64,000 nt of DNA, taken from the NCBI GenBank assembly GCA_005885555.1, contig VAWN01000026.1, forward strand, positions 1 through 64,000. Reading direction: 5' to 3'. The DNA comes from Actinomycetota bacterium. GTDB taxonomy: Bacteria > Actinomycetota > Actinomycetes > Mycobacteriales > Micromonosporaceae. A program made the position numbers and the translations under genes. A model generated the notes under the pieces. It was not told the origin of the DNA. It was given only the letters and a program-made list of their open reading frames with translations, and did no database searches. Of this stretch, positions 6,808 through 14,389 are shown in pieces. The stretch's first letter is position 1; the number at the start of each line of letters is the position of its first letter.

Positions 6808-8074
6808 CCGCCGGTGTCTCCGCCGACCCGGCGCCTTGCTCGCCTTCACTTTTGGAGTGGTCGGGCTTTTTCTGACTCGTCGGCGGTGGGGCCGTGGGCG
6901 GTGGGGCAGGCGGGGGCGGGAGAGCCGGCGAGGTGGGCATCTCAGCGGCCTGCGGCGCCGGCTCGGCAGTGGAACGGTGCTGCTCGGCCAGGCGGCGCGC
7001 CTCGGCTTCGGCCTGCCGGGCCGCTTCCGCCTGGTGGTGTGCCGCCGCCGCGTGATGGTGGGCGGCCGCCGCCTGCTGCTGGGCACTGACCAGTTCGTGC
7101 TGCGCCTCGGTGGCCTGCTGACGGGTACGGACCAGTTCCTGGTGCGCCGCACCGACCTCCTGCTGTGCCGCGACGGCCTGCGCCCGAGCGGCGTCCGCGT
7201 GCTGGGCCGCCTCCACCTGCTGCCGCTGTGCCTCCGCGGCGTGCAGGTGCGCCTCGGCGACGAGCTGCTCGCCGTGTGCCTGGGCACCGGCGACGATCCG
7301 CTCCGCCTCGCCCCGCGCACCAGCGATGATCCGGTCGGTCTCGCCACGGGCACCGGCCAGCTCGGCGTCCAGCGCGGCCCGTCGCTGTACCGTCTCGTGC
7401 TCGATCATGGCCCGCTGGTGTGCCACGTGCGCCTCGATCTCGGCCCGGATCTGCTCGGCCTGTGCGGTCGCCGTCTCGACCAGCCGGGCGGCCTCCTGCT
7501 TGGCCTCGGCGAGTGCCGCGTCGGCTTCGGCGCGCAGCCGGTCGGCGTACCGCTGCGCGGCACCGACCTCGGCTTCCAGTTCGGCACGGCGCTCGGCCGC
7601 CGCCTGGTCCTCCTCGGCGCGCCGCCCGGCCAGTACCGTCTCGAAGTCGCGGATGGCCTGGTCGTGCTGCACCCGGGCGTCCCGGAGGATGCGCTCGGCC
7701 TCGGCGCGCTCGCTGGCGACGCTCTCCTCCGCGTCGACGCGGATCGCGGCCGCCTGGTCCTCGGCCAGCGCCAGGATCTGCCCGACCCGTTCGCCGAGAT
7801 GGCGGAACGAGACGTTCGTGGTCACCGTGGTCGAACCGCTGGGGCGCTGGCGGGCTTCGACGAGTTCAAGCTGGAGCTGCTGTAGCTGGGCGGCGAGGGC
7901 CTGGGCGTGCGCGTAGGCTTCGTCGCGCTCGGCGGCCAGGGCCCCGTTTTCGGTTTCCAGCAGGCGGATGCATTTGTCCACCTGATCGGTCTTGTAGCCG
8001 CGGAAGGCTACTTCGAAGTTTCGCTCCGACGGCAGGTCAGCACCGAGTGCGAACAGATCTCCGCCGTGCGCCAT
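6773..8074 (-). CDS. DivIVA-type coiled-coil protein with proline-rich tail
   Basis: A predicted cytoskeletal or polar-growth scaffold. Residues about 18-40 carry the DivIVA membrane-binding pattern (FEVAFRGYKTDQVDKCIRLL). Residues about 45-360 are almost continuous Ala/Glu/Gln/Arg heptads, with an HHHAAAAHH-type His-rich stretch near 330. The last 70 residues are Pro-rich and then acidic. This architecture resembles the Scy/FilP/DivIVA polarisome proteins of actinomycetes. The preceding gene (8161-9405) encodes a related protein and ends 86 bp upstream, so the pair is probably one transcription unit. The C-terminal region overlaps the convergent hydrolase gene by 35 bp. Confidence 0.8.
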   Translation of the reverse strand: MAHGGDLFALGADLPSERNFEVAFRGYKTDQVDKCIRLLETENGALAAERDEAYAHAQALAAQLQQLQLELVEARQRPSGSTTVTTNVSFRHLGERVGQILALAEDQAAAIRVDAEESVASERAEAERILRDARVQHDQAIRDFETVLAGRRAEEDQAAAERRAELEAEVGAAQRYADRLRAEADAALAEAKQEAARLVETATAQAEQIRAEIEAHVAHQRAMIEHETVQRRAALDAELAGARGETDRIIAGARGEAERIVAGAQAHGEQLVAEAHLHAAEAQRQQVEAAQHADAARAQAVAAQQEVGAAHQELVRTRQQATEAQHELVSAQQQAAAAHHHAAAAHHQAEAARQAEAEARRLAEQHRSTAEPAPQAAEMPTSPALPPPPAPPPTAPPPTSQKKPDHSKSEGEQGAGSAETPAVTVGADQEQGR

Positions 8075-8160
8075 GGCACCATCCTCACACGCAGGGTCCC
8101 GCCGCGCAGGCGCTCAAGTACCGCGCGACGGGACCTACGGTATCCCGGGTCAGGCAGAGC

Positions 8161-9405
8161 TCACCCCGCCGTGACCTTGCTGTCCTTCTCTGTCGTCTTC
8201 TTCTCGTTCTTGGCGTCCGCCGCCTGCGCGACACTCGGCATGATACCGGCGAGCCCGGAAAGCATCTGGCCCAGCTGTGTGGTGACGGCGTCCTTCTGGC
8301 GGGTCAGCTCGTCGACCTCGCGACGTGCGGAGGTCGTGGTCAGCTCGGCCTCGGTGCGCGCCTCGGTGACCATCCGGTGCGCCTCGCTGCGTGCCTCGTT
8401 GACCGTCTTGTCGGCCAGCGCCTTGGCCTTCTCGATCGTTTCGTCGGCGTGCCGCTCGGACTCGACCCGGCGTGTCTCGGCGCGCTGCTCGATCTCCTTG
8501 GCGCGGTCTTCGGCCGCCCGCGCCCGCTGCTCGGCCTCGGCCACCAGCTTCTGCGTGTTCGACACCGCCGAGGCGTGCCGCTGCGACTCCTCGCGCTCCG
8601 CGGTCTCCCGCCGCTCGGCCAGCTCCAGTTGCAGCGCCTGCAGGTCCTTGTCCCGCTTGTCCCGCGCGTCGGCCAGCAGCTTGGTCGCCTCCGCGCGCTT
8701 CTCCTCGGCCTCCCGGGCCGCCTTCGCCCGCAGTTGGGTGATCTCCCGCTCGGCGGTGGCCCGCAGCGTGGACACCTCGCGCTCGACGGTCGCCTTCAGC
8801 TCGGCCACCTCGTGCGCGGTCGCGGTGCGCAGCTGCTTGGTCTCCCGCTCGGCGTCCGCCCGCAGCGTGTCGGCCTCCCGCCGGGCCTGTACCCGGACCT
8901 CGGCCGCCTCCCGCTCAGCCGCTGTCCGAAGATTGCTCGCCTCCCGCTCCGCGGTCGCCTTCATCGCCGCGGCCTCGGCACGCGCCTTGTCGGTGATCTC
9001 GCGGCCCTCCAGCCGGGCCGCCGAGACGATACCCTCGGCCTCCCGCTTGGCCTCGCCCCGGTGGTCGTTCGCCTGCTCCTCGGCCAGCCGCAGGATCTGC
9101 TCGACCCGGGTACCGAGCCCGGACAGCGTCGGCCGGCTGTTCTCCTCGAGCTGCTTGTTGGTGTCGGTGAGCTTCTGCTCGATCGAACTGAGTCGCTGCT
9201 CGGCCTGGCGCAGCCGGCGCTGGGACTCGTTCATCCGCTGTTCGGCCTCGGCCCGGGCCTGCTCGGCCTGGGTGATGGCGGCGGTCATGCGCTGGACGTA
9301 GGAGTCCACCTGGGCGCGGTCGTAGCCGCGCAGAACGGAGCTGAATTCGGTGCCCGCGTGGTCGTCGAAGAACGCGAGGGAGGAAGGCTGCTGCTGCTGG
9401 GGCAT
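8161..9405 (-). CDS. DivIVA-type coiled-coil protein
   Basis: A 414-residue cytoskeleton-like protein. The N-terminal MPQQQQPSSLAFFDD is followed by FSSVLRGYDRAQVDSYVQRM, the DivIVA-domain pattern. A nearly uninterrupted coiled coil then runs from about 40 to 370, rich in AEREA and RTATAHEVAELK-type heptads with a recurrent period. The tail KNEKKTTEKDSK is lysine-rich, unlike the proline-rich tail of its neighbour. I chose ATG at 9403-9405, since the frame further upstream lacks family-like sequence. Streptomyces Scy-type proteins localise to tips and septa; that role here is inferred from architecture alone. Confidence 0.78.
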   Translation of the reverse strand: MPQQQQPSSLAFFDDHAGTEFSSVLRGYDRAQVDSYVQRMTAAITQAEQARAEAEQRMNESQRRLRQAEQRLSSIEQKLTDTNKQLEENSRPTLSGLGTRVEQILRLAEEQANDHRGEAKREAEGIVSAARLEGREITDKARAEAAAMKATAEREASNLRTAAEREAAEVRVQARREADTLRADAERETKQLRTATAHEVAELKATVEREVSTLRATAEREITQLRAKAAREAEEKRAEATKLLADARDKRDKDLQALQLELAERRETAEREESQRHASAVSNTQKLVAEAEQRARAAEDRAKEIEQRAETRRVESERHADETIEKAKALADKTVNEARSEAHRMVTEARTEAELTTTSARREVDELTRQKDAVTTQLGQMLSGLAGIMPSVAQAADAKNEKKTTEKDSKVTAG

Positions 9406-9521
9406 TGGCACATACTCGCAGATGCCCCCGGTGGCTACGCAAGAGCGTGCGTGCCATGTCGTTTGCGCGGTGTGGGTTGAGATGGGCGGGGCGCCGACAA
9501 CGTTGACCGGCGCGGGGTGGC

Positions 9522-10853
9522 TCACCGTCCCCGGAACCGGTTGATGGCGCCCTCGTGCCGGGCGCGCAGCTCCGGGTCCCGTACGCCCAGCCCCTCCTCG
9601 GGCGCCAGGCACAGCACGCCGACCTTGCCCTGGTGCGCGTTGCGGTGCACCTCCCAGGCGGCCTGTCCGGTCTGGCCGAGCGGGTAGCACTTGGACAGCG
9701 TGGGATGGATCCGGCCGCGGGCAATCAGGCGGTTGGCCTCCCACGCCTCGCGGTAGTTGGCGAAGTGCGAGCCGATGATCCGCTTCAGGTTCATCCAGAG
9801 GTACCGGTTGTCGTACTGGTGCAGGTATCCGCTGGTCGAGGCGCAGGTGACGACGGTACCGCCGCGTTTGGCGACGAACACGCTCACGCCGAAGGTCTCC
9901 CGGCCCGGGTGCTCGAAGACGATGTCCGGATCGTCACCGCCGGTGAGCTGGCGGACGCGGGCGCCGAACCGCCGCCACTCGGACTCGTCCTGCGAGTGCT
10001 CGTCGTGCCAGAAGCGGTACCCCTCGGCGGCGCGGTCGATCACCAGCTCGGCGCCCATCCGGTGGCAGACCTCCGCCTTCTCCGGGCTGGATACCACGCA
10101 GACGGGTACCGCGCCGCCGTTCAGGGCGAACTGTGTGGCGTAGGAGCCGAGGCCGCCGGACGCGCCCCAGATCAGCACGACGTCGCCCTGCTTCATCGAG
10201 GCGCCGTGGCGGGAGACGAGCTGGCGGTACGCGGTGGAGTTGACCAGCCCCGGGCAGGCGGCCTCCTCCCAGGTGAGGTGGCCCGGCTTCGGCATCAGCT
10301 GGTTGGCCTTGACGAGGGCGAGCTGGGCCAGGCCGCCGAAGTTGGTCTCGAAGCCCCAGATCCGCTGCTGCGGGTCGAGCATCGTGTCGTCGTGCCCGGC
10401 GGCGTCCTCCAGTTCGACCGACAGGCAGTGCGCGACGACCTCGTCGCCCGGCTTCCATTTGGTCACCCCGACGCCGACCCGCAGCACCACGCCGGCGGCG
10501 TCCGAGCCGACCACGTGGTACGGCAGGTCGTGCCGCCTGGTCAGCTCCGACAGCTTGCCGTAGCGCTGCAGGAACTTGAAGGTCGGCAGCGGTTCGAAAA
10601 TGCTCGTCCACACCGTGTTGTAGTTGATCGCGCTGGCCATCACCGCGACGAGCGCCTCGCCCGGCCCGAGCGCCGGCGTGGGTACCTCTTCGACGTGCAG
10701 CGACTTGCGCGGGTCACGCTCGCGGGTGCTCAGCCCCTCGAACATGCCCACCTCGTCGGAGCGGACCACCACGCCCCGGTAGCTCTCCGGTACGGGTAGT
10801 GCGGCCACCGCTTCCGGGTTGCCGGCGAGGATGGCTTCGCGGATCTGTTCCAT
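9522..10853 (-). CDS. ccrA: Crotonyl-CoA carboxylase/reductase
   Basis: Converts crotonyl-CoA, CO2 and NADPH to ethylmalonyl-CoA (or reduces it to butyryl-CoA). It feeds the ethylmalonyl-CoA pathway and polyketide extender supply. The 443-residue protein is an MDR-family enzyme with a Rossmann motif (IWGASGGLGSYAT). It keeps the four CO2-pocket residues known from the Kitasatospora enzyme: Asn79 (INYN), Phe168-Glu169 (WGFETN) and His363 (GSHFANY), all shifted by two from the reference numbering. That separates it from plain quinone oxidoreductases. A TAACGT box (plus-strand 10860-10865) lies 6 nt before the ATG, so the gene is probably leaderless. A TACT-N4-GGTA site overlaps it. The epimerase gene follows the same direction further upstream. 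Confidence 0.95.
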   Translation of the reverse strand: MEQIREAILAGNPEAVAALPVPESYRGVVVRSDEVGMFEGLSTRERDPRKSLHVEEVPTPALGPGEALVAVMASAINYNTVWTSIFEPLPTFKFLQRYGKLSELTRRHDLPYHVVGSDAAGVVLRVGVGVTKWKPGDEVVAHCLSVELEDAAGHDDTMLDPQQRIWGFETNFGGLAQLALVKANQLMPKPGHLTWEEAACPGLVNSTAYRQLVSRHGASMKQGDVVLIWGASGGLGSYATQFALNGGAVPVCVVSSPEKAEVCHRMGAELVIDRAAEGYRFWHDEHSQDESEWRRFGARVRQLTGGDDPDIVFEHPGRETFGVSVFVAKRGGTVVTCASTSGYLHQYDNRYLWMNLKRIIGSHFANYREAWEANRLIARGRIHPTLSKCYPLGQTGQAAWEVHRNAHQGKVGVLCLAPEEGLGVRDPELRARHEGAINRFRGR

Positions 10854-10863
10854 GGCCGAACGT

Positions 10864-10875
10864 TACTTAACGGTA
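10864..10875. promoter_or_regulatory. TACT-N4-GGTA operator candidate at the ccr promoter
   Basis: TACTTAACGGTA lies within the larger inverted repeat GTTAC-TTAACG-GTAAC (10862-10877). It overlaps the TAACGT box, so a bound protein would block initiation. It matches the sites at 3942-3953 and 42979-42990. Confidence 0.5.
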
Positions 10876-10912
10876 ACTTTTCGCGGAAGCGTCCTGTGGC
10901 CAAGCCCACGTG

Positions 10913-11368
10913 TCACCTTGGCGGTTCCACCAGCTCCACGAGCACCCCGCCGGCATCCTTGGGGTGGACGAAGTTGACGCGCGAGCCACCGGTACCCCTT
11001 CTCGGGGTTTGGTAGAGCAACCGGACGCCGCGCTCGCGCAGGGCCGCGGAGGTGGCCTCGACGTCGGCCACGGTGTAGGCCAGCTGCTGGACGCCCGGTC
11101 CGCTGCGGTCCAGGAACTTCGCGATCGTCGAGTCCGGCCGCAGCGGCGCGAGCAGCTGGATCCGGTCGGCGCCCGGCCCGACCGCGAGCATCGCCTCGCA
11201 GACCCCCTGCTCCTCGTTCTCCTCCCGGTGCACGCAGGTCATGCCGAAGACGCGCGCGTAGAATCCGATCGCCGCATCAAGGTCGGCGACCGCGATCCCG
11301 ACGTGGTCGATGCGCAGGATCCCGACCGATGTGATGGCCGCCGCATCGGGGGCCGGTGTAGAAACCAT
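10913..11368 (-). CDS. mce: Methylmalonyl-CoA epimerase
   Basis: Interconverts (2R)- and (2S)-methylmalonyl-CoA, and possibly ethylmalonyl-CoA made by the neighbouring Ccr. The 151-residue protein is a glyoxalase/VOC-fold enzyme: [19 protein letters not shown] at the start, metal ligands in IDHVGIA, QQLAYTV and VLVELVEP, and [14 protein letters not shown] at the end. I chose ATG at 11366-11368; the longer frame upstream would run through the divergent thiolase promoter. It sits between ccr and the thiolase in an acyl-CoA gene group. An 18-bp inverted repeat just upstream may control both this gene and the thiolase. Confidence 0.92.
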   Translation of the reverse strand: MVSTPAPDAAAITSVGILRIDHVGIAVADLDAAIGFYARVFGMTCVHREENEEQGVCEAMLAVGPGADRIQLLAPLRPDSTIAKFLDRSGPGVQQLAYTVADVEATSAALRERGVRLLYQTPRRGTGGSRVNFVHPKDAGGVLVELVEPPR

Positions 11369-11380
11369 GGCGATAGTGTT

Positions 11381-11398
11381 ACCGAACGACCGTTCAGT
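11381..11398. promoter_or_regulatory. 18-bp inverted repeat between the epimerase and thiolase genes
   Basis: ACCGAACG-AC-CGTTCAGT has 8-bp arms with one mismatch. It fills the middle of the 52-bp divergent space, where it would cover both promoters. This form is typical of TetR-family operators that control acyl-CoA genes. It is distinct from the TACT-N4-GGTA site. Confidence 0.5.
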
Positions 11399-11420
11399 GC
11401 CTATGTCGGGGAGTTCACAA

Positions 11421-12605
11421 ATGACTTCGGTGATCGTCGGCGGCGCGCGCACCCCGATGGGGCGGCTGCTGGGCAACCTCAAGGGCTTCCCGGCCACCGC
11501 GCTCGGTGCGGCGGCGATCCGGGCCGCGCTCGAACGCTCGGGGGTGTCCCCCGATCAGGTGCAGTACGTGATCATGGGGCAGGTGCTCCAGGCGGGCGCC
11601 GGGCAGATGTCCGCGCGGCAGGCCGCGGTCGGTGCCGACATTCCGATGACGGTACCGTCGCTGAGCGTCAACAAGGTCTGCCTGTCCGGCATCACCGCGA
11701 TCGCGCTGGCCGACCAGCTGATCCGGGCCGGCGAGTTCGACATCGTCGTCGCCGGTGGCATGGAGTCGATGACCAAGGCGCCGCACCTGCTCGTCGGGCA
11801 GCGCGAAGGGTACAAGTACGGCGAGGTCACGCTGCTGGACCACATGGCCTTCGACGGGCTGACCGACGCCTACGACGGGGTGTCGATGGGTGAGTCGACC
11901 GACCGGCACAGCAAGCGGTACGGGATCAGCCGCGCGGAGCAGGACGCCTTCGGCGCCGCCTCGCACCAGCGGGCCGCGACCGCGCAGAAGAACGGCGTGT
12001 TCGCCGAGGAGATCACTGCCTTGTAGGTACCGCAGAAGCGCGGCGAGCCTCTCGTGCTCAGCGAGGACGAGGGGATCCGCCCGGACACCACGCAGGAGAC
12101 GCTGGCCAAGCTGCGGCCGGCGTTCGGCGCCGAGGGCACGATCACCGCCGGTACCTCCTCGCCGATCTCCGACGGCGCGGCCGCGGTCGTGGTGATGAGC
12201 AAGACCCGCGCGCAACAGCTCGGGCTGACCTGGATCGCCGAGATCGGCTCGCACGGTACCGTCGCCGGCCCGGACAACTCCCTGCACAGCCAGCCGGCCC
12301 GGGCGATCCGGCACGCGCTGGACAAGGCCGGCCTGTCCGTCGACGACCTCGACCTCATCGAGATCAACGAGGCGTTCGCGGCGGTTGGTATCCAGTCGAC
12401 GAGAGAGCTCGGTGTGGGTCCCGATATCGTCAACGTGAACGGCGGCGCCATCGCCCTGGGTCACCCGATCGGCATGTCCGGCGCCCGCCTGGTACTCACC
12501 CTCGCGCTCGAACTCAAGCGGCGTGGTGGTGGCCTGGGCGCGGCGGCACTGTGCGGCGGGGGCGGCCAGGGCGACGCGCTGCTGATCCAGGTACCGGGAG
12601 ACTGA
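11421..12605 (+). pseudogene. Acetyl-CoA C-acetyltransferase (thiolase) split by an in-frame TAG
   Basis: Full-length thiolase of 394 residues in one frame, interrupted by TAG at 12024-12026. Piece 1 (11421-12026) starts [15 protein letters not shown] and holds the acyl-accepting Cys ([11 protein letters not shown]). Piece 2 resumes as VPQKRG and [11 protein letters not shown], with NEAFAA, the active-site His (GHPIGMSGA) and second Cys (LCGGGGQGD). The local sequence is EEITAL-stop-VPQ where family members usually have E before VPQ, so one GAG-to-TAG change explains it. Neither half has all catalytic residues; GTG at 12054 could restart the second half. It would normally condense or cleave acetoacetyl-CoA. 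Either a recent pseudogene, a sequencing error, or a suppressed stop. Confidence 0.8.
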
Positions 12606-12621
12606 CCTACAAGGAGTTGCC

Positions 12622-12996
12622 GTGCGGCCACCACCCCTGGAGTTCGCGGCCACGGCGGTGGGCGGGATGACGACAACTGTCGAGGGTGACGGGTTCGTCG
12701 GCTACGTGTTCCGGCTCGCCGACGGCAACGGCGGGTGCCTGGTGGTGCAGCGGGCCGACGACCCGGAACCGCACGAGGAGCCGTACTGCCTGGTCTGGGG
12801 CCGGCAGGAGGGCACGACGTACGGGGGTGTCGAGCAGGTGACCGTCGGGTCCGGCGACCTGATGTTCGAGCTGACCACGCCGAACGCGGCCGAGCTGGGT
12901 ACCCCGCGGCGGTTCCGGATCACCTTCCCGGCCGAGCGCACCGAGGAGGTGCGCGCCGGACTGTGTCGGACTCTCGGATCGGAAGTCGTCGGCTGA
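12622..12996 (+). CDS. Imm10-like small protein
   Basis: A 124-residue soluble protein that starts with GTG behind AAGGAG. The middle reads EEPYCLVWGRQEGTTYGGVE, then LMFELTTPNAAELG and RFRITFPAE. This resembles the Imm10 family of polymorphic-toxin immunity proteins (Y.L..GRQ....YGG+...L...L...AA..LG). No toxin gene is adjacent, and it lies between a thiolase and a MeaB-type GTPase whose start it overlaps by 34 bp. An unrelated house-keeping role is equally possible. The Imm10 assignment is from memory of the family pattern and is moderate. Confidence 0.5.
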   Translation: MRPPPLEFAATAVGGMTTTVEGDGFVGYVFRLADGNGGCLVVQRADDPEPHEEPYCLVWGRQEGTTYGGVEQVTVGSGDLMFELTTPNAAELGTPRRFRITFPAERTEEVRAGLCRTLGSEVVG

Positions 12997-13952
12997 CCGA
13001 CGTACCCACACTGGTCGCGGCCGCCCGCGACGGAGACCACCGGGCGCTGGCCCGGCTCATCTCGCTGGTCGAGAACGAAGACCCGGCGCTGCCGTCGCTC
13101 GCCGCCGCGCTCACCCCGCACGCCGGGCTCGCCCAGGTCATCGGGCTGACCGGGTCGCCCGGCGTGGGCAAGTCGACCATCACCAATGAGCTGGTCCGGG
13201 CGCTGCGGGCACGCGGGCACCGGGTCGGGGTGCTGGCCGTGGACCCGTCCAGCCCGTACACCGGCGGGGCGATCCTCGGCGACCGGGTACGGATGCAGGA
13301 CCACGCCACCGACGACGGGGTGTACATCCGGTCGATGTCCTCGCGCGGGCACCTCGGCGGGCTGGCCGCGGCCACGCCGCAGGCGGTGCGGGTACTGGAG
13401 AGCGCCGGGTACGACACGGTCCTCGTGGAGACCGTCGGCGTCGGGCAGGCCGAGGTGGAGGTCGCGTCGCTCGCGGACACCACACTGGTACTGCTCGCCC
13501 CCGGCATGGGCGACGCGATCCAGGCGGTCAAGGCCGGCATCCTCGAGGTCGCCGACGTGTTCGTGGTGAACAAGGCCGACCGGGACGGCGCCGACGCCAC
13601 CTACCGCGACATCCAGGGCATGCTCGGACTGGTGTCCCGGCAGCCGGGCGAGTGGCGGCCGCCGGTGGTCCGGGCCGTCGCCGCCAAGGGCGAGGGCATC
13701 GAGGACGTGCTGGCCGCGATCGACAAGCACCGCGGCTGGCTGACGGCACACGACGAGCTGCGGCGCCGGCGCGAGGCACGCGCCACCGCCGAGATCGAGG
13801 CCATTGCCCTGGGTACCGTGCGGGAGCGGCTGTCCTCGCTGCGCCGCGGTACCGCACTGCCGCAGCTCGCCGCCCGGGTCGCCGGCGGATCGCTGGATCC
13901 CTATGCGGCGGCCCACGAACTTCTCGCCGGTCTGCGATCCTCTTCGGCATGA
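12963..13952 (+). CDS. meaB: MeaB/ArgK-type GTPase, acyl-CoA mutase chaperone
   Basis: A G3E-family GTPase that loads and protects the adenosylcobalamin cofactor of methylmalonyl- or isobutyryl-CoA mutases. The 329-residue protein has Walker A GSPGVGKST, the switch region VDPSSPYTGGAILGDR.RM, ETVGVGQAE, and the NKAD base-recognition motif. I chose GTG at 12963, giving VSDSRIGSRRLTDV, as the first start consistent with family length. It overlaps the preceding gene. The mutase large subunit is encoded 2.1 kb downstream (16078), which fits a partner role. A 46-nt hairpin 50 bp after the stop may end its transcript. Confidence 0.92.
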   Translation: MSDSRIGSRRLTDVPTLVAAARDGDHRALARLISLVENEDPALPSLAAALTPHAGLAQVIGLTGSPGVGKSTITNELVRALRARGHRVGVLAVDPSSPYTGGAILGDRVRMQDHATDDGVYIRSMSSRGHLGGLAAATPQAVRVLESAGYDTVLVETVGVGQAEVEVASLADTTLVLLAPGMGDAIQAVKAGILEVADVFVVNKADRDGADATYRDIQGMLGLVSRQPGEWRPPVVRAVAAKGEGIEDVLAAIDKHRGWLTAHDELRRRREARATAEIEAIALGTVRERLSSLRRGTALPQLAARVAGGSLDPYAAAHELLAGLRSSSA

Positions 13953-14002
13953 GTGGAGCGGGGCGCGGCGCCGTCCGGACCAACGCGCGAAGCGCCAGCG
14001 GA

Positions 14003-14048
14003 CGACCGTTCCGGGCCGCCTGGCGGAGCTCGCGGGCCGGAACGGTCG
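14003..14048. terminator. Large hairpin downstream of meaB
   Basis: Arms 14003-14019 and 14032-14048 are 17-bp inverted repeats with one mismatch (CGACCGTTCCGG / CCGGAACGGTCG core) around a 12-nt loop. It lies 50 bp after the meaB stop, has no U-tract, and is the type of strong stem seen at actinobacterial 3' ends. Confidence 0.5.
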
Positions 14049-14091
14049 CTAGGCGCACCAAGGCGCCCCGCGCAGCGGTCAGAGGTGGGTC

Positions 14092-14208
14092 ATGACAACG
14101 CTCGCGGTCTCCGAGGTGGTGTTCGCGACCCACGACCCGGAGGCGGCCGCGACCGGTGACGCCGAGCTGCACCTGGTCGACGGGCTCGCCTCGGTGGTGC
14201 GGGGCTGA
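14092..14208 (+). pseudogene. Possible remnant of an ABC-transporter ATPase C-terminus
   Basis: A 38-codon frame (ATG 14092, AGAGGTGG upstream) reads EVVFATHDPEAAATGDAELH and then LVDGLASVVRG. The ATHDPxxAxxxD...LxDG pattern is the H-loop and final strand of ABC ATPases, with no Walker or signature motif before it. It is therefore likely a residue of a deleted transporter gene. The rest of the 437-bp stretch 13953-14389 holds the hairpin, palindrome element B1 and a 12-bp tandem repeat, and no convincing gene. Confidence 0.4.
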
Positions 14209-14250
14209 CTTACCGATGGTGCGCCGCTGGCTTTCCCGAACCTTCCCGAG

Positions 14251-14298
14251 ACCTTGGACGCGCGGCCCCCTTGACGGGGGTGCGGGCGTCCAAGATCC
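14251..14298. repeat. Palindromic element, family B copy 1
   Basis: Outer arms CTTGGACG / CGTCCAAG enclose an inner CCCCC-TTGAC-GGGGG stem. The same architecture recurs at 53670-53717 and 60200-60251. The left end here is degenerate (ACC instead of ATC before TTGG). It lies in the gene-poor stretch before the Asp23 gene. Confidence 0.75.
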
Positions 14299-14329
14299 CG
14301 GGCTGGATCCTGGGCTGGATCCCGGGCTG
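14294..14329. repeat. 12-bp tandem repeat, three units
   Basis: Three consecutive units GATC(C/T)(C/T)GGGCTG start at 14294, 14306 and 14318. The array begins inside the GATC end of palindrome B1, so slippage at the element edge may have produced it. Confidence 0.75.
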
Positions 14330-14389
14330 CGGCAGGCTGACCGGTCGGCGGGTCCCGGTACCCCGGTCGCGCCGGTACGCTCGCGAGCC

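Noticed and set aside
378-12026. TAG as a recoded sense codon in this genome
   Set aside because: TAG ends other intact genes here, for example the thioredoxin (18720-18722), glutamate dehydrogenase (29856-29858) and ROK regulator (32925-32927) genes, so general recoding is not supported.
12622-12996. Polymorphic toxin/immunity locus around the Imm10-like gene
   Set aside because: No toxin, secretion-motif or repeat-rich protein is adjacent; neighbours are metabolic genes.
13950-14095. 48-codon frame directly after meaB
   Set aside because: It encodes only Arg/Ala/Gly-rich sequence through the hairpin and lacks conserved features.
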